Below are positions 57,142-64,000 of a stretch of 64,000 nt of DNA, one piece after another. Within the stretch, counting starts at the first letter, position 1, and every line of letters starts with the position of its first letter. A program made the translations under genes and the position numbers. The stretch spans positions 142,406,344-142,470,343 of the forward strand of contig JAOWCC010000577.1 in assembly GCA_030867875.1 (NCBI GenBank), written 5' to 3'. The notes beneath the pieces are model-generated. The model did no database searches and had not been told where the DNA came from. It saw only the letters and a program-made list of their open reading frames with translations. This DNA is from Actinernus sp. WN-2022. Its lineage: Eukaryota > Cnidaria > Anthozoa > Actiniaria > Actinernidae.

Positions 57142-57429
57142 ATCGTACGAAAGGAGACTGAGAGGCTCATTCAGGAAATCGACAACGTCGCCCTTGTAAT
57201 TATCCAGAATGCAACAGCCCAGGCAACTCTGGCCAAGGCTCGGGCCACATCCGGGGCTCTGGTAAAGGTCGAGGCGGCGCGAAATACTGGCCTGTCGATC
57301 ATCTACCAACGCCTTGGAATAACATCTGACACGCATAAGGCTTCATTCAACTATCTTCGTGCTCTTAGAAATCGCAAGGACGTGAAACTTAACGTAGACT
57401 ACGACACGCTGATGGCACGTGGAAACTGA
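57142..57429 (+). CDS. Terminal exon of an SPFH/band-7-like protein (partial)
   Basis: An acceptor (ttctttgcag, ending 57141) precedes a frame of 95 codons ending in TGA. It begins IVRKETERLIQEIDNVALVI, has an alanine-rich stretch (NATAQATLAKARATSGALVK), then ARNTGLSIIYQRLG, ASFNYLRALRN and VKLNVDYDTLM. The pattern of an Ala/Glu-rich helix followed by GL..LY..LGI and a FNYLR-type segment resembles the C-terminus of SPFH/band-7 proteins (membrane-bound scaffold proteins), but that is recalled resemblance and not proof. Codon use looks coding. No upstream exon was found between here and the gap, and none farther left on the + strand. It could be a stranded exon or a processed fragment. Confidence 0.5.
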   Translation: MVRKETERLIQEIDNVALVIIQNATAQATLAKARATSGALVKVEAARNTGLSIIYQRLGITSDTHKASFNYLRALRNRKDVKLNVDYDTLMARGN

Positions 57430-58716
57430 AGGGAGAGGATCTCGTGTGACATTCTAAACTTGGCTAATCACCGTTGTCATTGCTACGCAATGTGGAAACG
57501 TGCAGTTTGCATCGGGCAGGAGTTCGTCATAGGGTTTCAACATCGGTACAACATTTCCGAGAACAATAGAAGTTCATGAAATGTTGGATAAGTACGAACG
57601 CATTTCACCATTTGACCGGGACGACGGCAACTGGAAGCCAATACAGTTAATAATTTATAAATTCGTATTTCTGTATGTTTCAAGTGGGCCGTACGGGGGA
57701 GGGGGTGGGGAGGGGGGTCTCAGCACAGTTCATGAAGAATAAAAATCAAAAATACGGATCACGACTAATAGACAAAAATCATTTTCCCGAATCAGGAAAT
57801 AAGCAAGTAACGTATAATCGAATTTCCGTTTTAAGCGCGAATAAGATCGTAGATAAGCCTCGGGGAGTTTCAGGGAGAGGTAGTATCGCGTTCAAAATAC
57901 AAAATAGCGTAGTGACAAGAAAAAGAACGTTTTTTTCTAAATCGGGAAAGTATCGTCTTTATTTCCCGAGCATAAGTTATTTAGAGTATTTGGAAGTCTC
58001 GGAGGGAAACCACGTGAAATAGGAATTAAAATCACGAATATCGGATGTTCATTTGCATTCTTCACGCGTCAGGCGAAATCCGTTGAGCACGGATCACGAA
58101 GAATAAACTTTAAAAATCACGCGTCACGGAAAATAAAACCGTCCGATGTGCGTCACCACGAGAAGCCCCTCATTCTGACTATACTGACAAGCGACTTCAT
58201 AAGTATAGTTTATTATGGGATAGTCGATCGCCAGACAACTCCGTACTGCAATACAATATAAATACTAGTATAAATTGTATTCCTAACTAATGGAAACTGC
58301 CAGATACGAAAAACCGCTTAAACCACGAAAAAACCACCCTGGGGTTGTGGCCAAAAAACGTGGGGAAATGCGGAAACGTACTCCTCGACCTAACTCAGCA
58401 ACCCGAATTATCCTAGTGCTAGAGAACTAACAATCGACTTACTAAGTCAATACAAAGTAACCGTGCTATAATCAATAAGATATATAGAATAAATTCGAAA
58501 CAAACGTGGAGCTGACTGGCCTAGAAGGACTACTTTTCCCGCTCGAAGCATTACTCATATAATGCTATAGTCTCCTCCCCAAACCTCTTTACCGGCGTGC
58601 TGGCAGAATATCCATTTCTGACTATATCGCTCCTGCGTCGCTCAAACGTCAGAAATTACATTTTCAATAGTTTATCGACATGTACAGAAAACATGAACAT
58701 TGTCATGTAATAGAGC
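57430..58716. other. Mostly unrecognised, repeat-like
   Basis: Between 57720 and 58140 phrases such as atcacga, gaataaaa and cacgtga recur irregularly, as in old satellite or LTR-like sequence. The + frame 57675-58022 resembles no known protein. No tRNA or rRNA seen. Confidence 0.4.
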
Positions 58717-59167
58717 AACATATCCTCGTTCTAGAATTACCAATAATCAGTAATTGGCTTTTGCTCTTCAATTATCAATAATCGCTAATTCTGGAACACA
58801 AATTAAACAATGACATTCTTAAAACCAGTCAAGGATAAAGATAAACAATTGTTCAAATCCGAACGGCGGTAGACGCGCTTAGTGTAGTGGTCGCGACGCC
58901 TGCACTGCCAAGCACAACACGCAAACGACTACGAGTTCAAGCCAGAGTAGGAGCGCTCAAAAAAATCTTCTTTCTCGTTTACCTTCTCCTCTTGTTTACC
59001 TGTGAACCCTAGCTCTAGGTGAGTGAGAACCCGTCGTTTACCCGCGAACTCGTTAGGGTTCGGTTCATGGTTCGGGTTAGGATTTGTCGTAGTATTACCA
59101 ATAATCGGTATTTCAAGCGTGTTTGCCATTTACTGATTATTGGTAATTGTAGAGCGAGGATGCGTTG
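58717..59167. mobile_element. TIR element about 450 bp
   Basis: The left end atcctcgttctagaattacc, then aataatcagtaattggc, is inverted at the right end (gccatttactgattattggt, then aattgtagagcgaggat). Inside, at about 58872-58940, sits a weak tRNA-like segment (ttagtgtagtggtcgcgac ... gagttcaagcc), possibly an old SINE head. Confidence 0.72.
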
Positions 59168-59466
59168 AATACTGAGCATGTCGACATTAGCGAGGCGATC
59201 TGGGTACGAGACTGTTCTGGTCAACCTCGTTCCCAGGGGTCTTTACGCGCCTAATCCAAGATGGCGTCGAAAGTACCCCTGGTACACGGTGGGATTCGGC
59301 CGCTGTTTGGCTAGACGTTTCGGGCGCGCTGATTGAAGAATTTCTAATAGCGCGTGCATTTTTGATTTAAAAAATAAACTGGTGATGTCGTCTTTCGCAT
59401 TGCGCTTTCACAATTCGTTGAAAACAACTGCAAATTCATTCTCAAGCATTACGCTAGGACGGCTAG

Positions 59467-59685
59467 GTACAGGAGGGTCTGAATGGAGGGGGGGGGGGGG
59501 GGGGTGGTCTACATGTCAGTAAAAAAATTGGCCATTTGTTAGTTAGCCCTAGTTAATCATTACTAGAGAAAATTTACAATGTTTGACCCACAAAAAGCAA
59601 ATTTGTCAGTCGTCAGTAAAAAAAAACGTCATTTGTCAGTTATTTTAAGGCCGTTTGTCAGTTAACCCCATTCAGACCCTCGTAC
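59467..59685. mobile_element. Short TIR element with poly-G next to its end
   Basis: The left end gtacaggagggtctgaatgg and the right end ccattcagaccctcgtac are inverses. Seventeen G (59488-59504) lie directly inside the left end. The interior repeats the phrase cca/gtcatttgtcagt-tagcc several times. Confidence 0.7.
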
Positions 59686-60263
59686 AAGTACAACGTACGG
59701 TTGGAATTCATTGGGATCACACTTCAACAGTTAACCGTTCTTCATCGATGAAGAATCCAAGATGGCAGATGCTCCACATATTGGGCATATGTTTGAGTTA
59801 CATGACCAGTCCGTACCAGCATCTTGGATAACCTCGTTTCCAGGGGTCTATACGCGCCTAGATCCCTGTGGTTTGTACGTGTTTATTTACTATTTTAAAT
59901 CGTTCTTGGCGCCCGAGAATATATGGCTGCCCTTTTTCGAGTTGTTCGATGTACGTAATAACGTAGTCGACTCGCGCAGTGGTGCTGAGGTTGGCTATCT
60001 TTTTTATGCACACTATTTCGCGCCACGACGTTGTCGTGTTAAGTGCACGATATCACTTCCGCTGAATACTAAGACCGCCTTCCAGTAATGGCGGACTGGA
60101 TTTTACCGGTAAACTCTCCTAAAATGTTGTGGTTTAGGAATATTGTTTACTATTTCGGATATTTCTAATACTGACTGACCTATTGACACTGAAAAAGTGG
60201 CAAATCGAAATTGTCGTCGTAATGGCACTTTAACAAACTTTTAAGATACCAGGATCTCGAATA

Positions 60264-60482
60264 ATTACTCGGGCCAGGCCTTCGGCTGGCGCGAGTCAGA
60301 AATCGCAAGTGTTTATTTTTATTACTCGGGCCAGGCCTTCGGCTGGCGCGAGTCGGAAATCGCAAGTGTTTATTTTTATTTGTATCGAGTTTTGGCGCCG
60401 TCGACCAATCAGATTTCGACTGGTCACGTGACACGTACGTTGCGCCAGCCATGTGACATGTGAACATCAGGTTTTTCAAGAT
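60264..60482 (-). repeat. Dispersed repeat with two tandem stem-loop modules (57-bp period)
   Basis: On the minus strand the body (catcttgaaa ... cacgtgaccagt ... aatctgattggtcg) leads through aaataaaaataa to two modules (aaacacttgcgatttc, then actcg-cgccagcc-gaa-ggcctggc-ccgagt). Same architecture as 31880-32080, with different stem sequences. Confidence 0.72.
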
Positions 60483-61319
60483 GGCGACGAGTGAGAGTTT
60501 TGATTTAGCAAAACCTTTAATATCAGCTGTTTTTTGTGTAAACCAAAGGTTCCTTTAAGTGCAATACCAAGATTTTTGTCTTTTCTAAAGCTGAGAGGTG
60601 TTTCACGGGCTTTGGACGGGAATTTATCACATATCCAGATCCACTCAAGGATCCACTCGTGACATAGATGGCTAAGATCTGATCTAGGACGAGTGAGACA
60701 ACAGTTTGTAAATGTAAGTAGCTAAACTGAACATGATAATTTTTATACCAATTGACTGTGGTTGTGTTGTTATTCATTGTTATTAACCTCTCGGAAAGTA
60801 TAGTAGAAATGACCCGATTTCTCGCGATTTCTCAGTTCTCGAGCTGACAGGGTCCTTTTAAAATATTATATGCACGTTTTTATGAATTCGGGAACGAAAA
60901 TCTAGCAGGATATGGCGTGAGCTCTACCCTGGGTACCAGAGGTTCTCACTTCGCAAAGCTTAGGAGCGAAGCAACGCTTGCTCCTCGACACTTTATACCA
61001 TGCCTAGGATAGGATAATAATATCATATTTTTTTCTTGTTCCCTTGGATTAAGGGGAACAATGATGTTCATGTCTCAAATAATCACTTTTATTATAATCA
61101 CCAATTAGAGGGCAAAGGTATATATACATAAATTTTGACCCACCCAATCTTAAACATGTTTAATATTTATGGCTTTTCTAAACCAGCTTAAATTATTTTG
61201 TATTTGCTAAAATACATATACGTATAAAAATACATGCGAGCTGACTCTAACTGTGCAAGGACTAGAGGAACTATCTATATATCAACAAGGGAAACAAGGC
61301 AGAAAAGCAATATAAGGAA
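60483..61319. other. Unrecognised stretch before the satellite block
   Basis: No gene recognised. 60936-60957 (taccctgggtaccagaggtt) matches the ends of the TIR family at 33361-33842. The minus frame 60777-60523 resembles no known protein. Confidence 0.4.
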
Positions 61320-62585
61320 CAAGGGGAACATTGGGGGAACAAGGAAGAAAACCATTATAATGTCCATTGGTATACACACACGAAGCCGGGAACAAGGGGA
61401 ACAAGGGGAACAAGGAAGAAAACCATTATAGGTATACACACACGAAGCCGGAAACAAGGGGAACAAGGGGAACAAGGAAGAAAACCATTATAGGTATACA
61501 CACACGAAGCCAGGAACAAGGGGAACAAGGAAGAAAACCATTATAGGTATACACACACGAAGCCAGGAACAAGGGGAAGAAGGGGAACAAGGAACAAAAC
61601 CATTATAATGTCCACTAGGTATACACACGAAGCCAGGAACAAGGGGAACAAGGGGAACAAGGAAGAAAACCATTATAGGTATACACACACGAAGCCAGGA
61701 ACAAGGGGAAGAAGGGGAACAAGGAACAAAACCATTATAATGTCCACTAGGTATACACACGAAGCCAGGAACAAGGGGAACAAGGGGAACAAGGAAGAAA
61801 ACCATTATAATGTCTACTAGGTATACACACACGAAGCCAGGAACAAGGGGAACAAGGAAGAAAACCATTATAATGTCCACTAGGCATACACACACGAAGC
61901 CGGGAACAAGGGGAACAAGGGGAACAAGGAAGAAAACCATCATAATGTCCACTAGGTATACACACACGAAGCCGGGAACAAGGGGAACAAGGGGAACAAG
62001 GAAGAAAACCATTATAGGTATACACACACGAAGCCAGGAACAAGGGGAACAAGGGGAACAAGGGGAACAAGGGGAACAAGGAAGAAAACCATCATAATGT
62101 CCACTAAGTATACACACACGAAGCCGGGAACAAGGGGAACAAGGGGAACAAGGGGAACAAGGAAGAAAACCATTATAGGTATACACACACGAAGCCAGGA
62201 ACAAGGGGAACAAGGAAGAAACCATTATAGGTATACACACACGAAGCCAGGAACAAGGGGAACAAGGAAGAAAACCATTATAGGTATACACATGCACACG
62301 AAGCCAGGAACAAGGGGAACAAGGGGAACAAGGAAGAAAACCATTATAGGTATACACACACGAAGCCAGGAACAAGGGGAACAAGGGGAACAAGGAAGAA
62401 AACCATTATAATGTCCACTAGGTATACACACACGAAGCCAGGAACAAGGGGAACAAGGGGAACAAGGGGAACAAGGGGAACAAGGGGAACAAGGAAGAAA
62501 ACCATTATAATATCTACTAGGTATACACACACGAAGCCAGGAACAAGGGGAACAAGGAAAAAAACCATTATAATGTCTAATAGCC
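61320..62585. repeat. Tandem array 1, GGAACAAGG / GTATACACACACGAAGCC units
   Basis: Around twenty units composed of aaccattata(atgtccacta), ggtatacacacacgaagcc, [ag]ggaacaaggggaacaagg and aagaa. Unit length varies, mainly through the number of aaggggaac repeats (up to six) and the optional atgtccacta segment. Long frames stay open on both strands because the submotifs are mostly multiples of three. Confidence 0.95.
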
Positions 62586-62597
62586 ATAGGTATACAT

Positions 62598-63330
62598 ACC
62601 ACCCCGATCATAATAGGCGGTGGTGATACACCCCGATCATAATAGGCGGTGGTGATACATCCCTATCATAAAAGACGGTGGTGACACACCCCGATCATAT
62701 AAAAGATTGTGTTGACACACCCCGATCATAAAAGATTGTGTTGACACACCCCGATCATAAAAGATGGTGGTGATACACCCCGATCATATAAAAGATGGTG
62801 GTGATACACCCCGATCATAAAAGACGGTGGTGATACACCCCGATCATAAACGACTGTGGTGATACACCCCGATCATAAAAGACGGTGGTGATACACCCCG
62901 ATCATATAAAAGACGGTGGTGATACACCCCGATCATAAAAGACGGTGGTGATACACCCCGATCAGAAAAGATGGTGGTGATACACCCCGATCATATAAAA
63001 GATGGTGGTGATACACCCCGATCATAAAAGACGGTGGTGATACACGCCGATCATAAACGACTGTGGTGATACACCCCGATCATAAAAGACGGTGGTGATA
63101 CACCCCGATCATATAAAAGACGGTGGTGATACACCCCGATCATAAAAGACGGTGGTGATACACCCCTATCATAAAAGACGGTGGTGTTACACCCCGATCA
63201 TAAAAGACGGTGGTGGTACACCCCGATCATATAAAAGACGGTGGTGATACCCCCCGATCATAAAAGACTGTGGTGATACACGCCGATCATATAAAAGACG
63301 GTGGTGATACACCCCGATCATATAAAAGAC
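62598..63330. repeat. Tandem array 2, cataaaagacggtggtgatacaccccgat units
   Basis: About two dozen units of 27-32 bp (ggtggtgatacaccccgatc, then ata(ta)aaagac), with occasional aagattgtgttgac and aacgactgtggtg variants. A higher-order pattern is visible: the same run of variants occurs around 62760-62920 and again around 62990-63140. Confidence 0.95.
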
Positions 63331-64000
63331 TTGTTCCCCTTGTTCCTGACTGCTAATATAGTTTGAATATGGATTTGTGTTTCTGTTCCTCTTGTTTCCC
63401 TAGTTCCTGACCAGATACCATTGGTCTAGTCGTTCATTTTCATATATTCCTTGTTCCCCTTGTTCCCCTTGTTCCTGACTGCTAATATAGTTTGAATATG
63501 AATTTGTGTTTCTGTTCCTCTTGTTCCCCTAGTTCCTGACCAGATACCATTGGTCTAGTCGTTCATTTTCATATATTCCTTGTTCCCCTTGTTCCTGACT
63601 GCTAATATAGTTTGAATATGGATTTGTGTTTCTGTTCCCCTTGTTCTTGCCTTGTTCCCCTAGTTCCTGACCAGATACCATTGGTCTAGTCGTTCATTTT
63701 CATATATTCCTTGTTCCCCTTGTTCCTGACTGCTAATATAGTTTGAATATGGATTTGTGTTTCTGTTCCTCTTGTTCCCCTAGTTCCTGACCAGATAACA
63801 TTGGTCTAGTCGTTGGTTTTCATATATTCCTTGTTCCCCTTGTTCCTGACTGCTAATATAGTTTGAATATGGATTTGTGTTTCTGTTCCTCTTGTTCCCC
63901 TAGTTCCTGACCAGATAACATTGGTCTAGTCGTTCATTTTCATATATTCCTTGTTCCCCTTGTTCCTGACTGCTAATATAGTTTGAATATGGATTTGTGT
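63331..64000. repeat. Tandem array 3, about 120-140 bp units, cut by the window end
   Basis: Units contain ccttgttccccttgttcctg, actgctaatatagtttgaat, tgtgtttctgttcc, accagata[ac]cattggtcta and cgttcattttcatatatt. The ccttgttccccttgttcc part is the reverse complement of the ggaacaaggggaacaagg motif of array 1. It continues beyond position 64000. Confidence 0.95.

Noticed and set aside
57675..58022. 115-codon + frame
   Set aside because: Low-complexity and basic, in a region of irregularly repeated atcacgaataaaa phrases; no domain.
59762..60088. 108-codon + frame starting MADAPHIGHMFELHD
   Set aside because: No recognised domain. Its upstream 40 bp resemble 59218-59265, so it lies in repeated sequence. 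Left as unassigned.
61488..62393. 301-codon open frame on the minus strand with repeated PLVPLVPG and CSPCSPCS runs
   Set aside because: It lies wholly in tandem array 1. The array is open in several frames on both strands because its submotifs are mostly multiples of three. No start context, splice site or domain.
61320..63330. CRISPR-like array
   Set aside because: Units are contiguous tandem repeats without unique spacers, and the host is an animal.

Overview
The window looks like nuclear DNA of an animal, most likely an anthozoan cnidarian such as a stony coral or anemone. It is AT-rich and intron-dense, its splice junctions follow GT-AG (one exception), and it is crowded with CR1/L2/Jockey-like LINE pieces, tRNA-derived SINEs and many foldback (hairpin) MITEs. 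The placement in Cnidaria is inference from the overall repeat style. The placement in Metazoa is firm because of two well conserved multi-exon genes.

Layout. 1-6530 has no recognised gene, only small repeats. 6531-34898 (+) is a complete 15-exon gene for the 26S proteasome lid subunit PSMD11/Rpn6, about 418 codons. Its introns hold LINE 3' ends, two 1.4-1.5 kb TIR elements that share internal sequence, a SAP-domain relic, minisatellites and hairpin MITEs. 34899-36626 is a short convergent intergenic region with hairpin elements. 36627-52168 (-) is a nearly complete gene for the deubiquitinase MINDY3 (FAM188A/CARP): 14 exons were found, including the catalytic Cys and His segments, and only the first coding exon is missing. 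Its introns hold most of the remaining LINEs, three SINEs and several MITEs. 52169-56056 holds TIR elements. 56057-56156 is a 100-N assembly gap. Beyond it lie a reverse transcriptase fragment, an isolated terminal exon resembling the C-terminus of SPFH/band-7 proteins, more TIR elements, and three adjacent tandem arrays that run to the window end (about 61.3-64.0 kb).

The two main genes both act in the ubiquitin-proteasome system and lie tail to tail, about 1.7 kb apart. The sequence gives no evidence that they are co-regulated, so the shared pathway may be chance.

The most unusual content is in the repeats: a dispersed family ending in tandem stem-loop modules whose stems differ in sequence but still pair; two TA-flanked elements with different ends carrying the same coding-like core; TIRs built around 31-44 bp C/G homopolymers a few bases from a splice donor; and a YY1-like AAGATGGC core in many unrelated elements and at the PSMD11 start codon. 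All comparisons were made by eye from the sequence and from memory of human family members.
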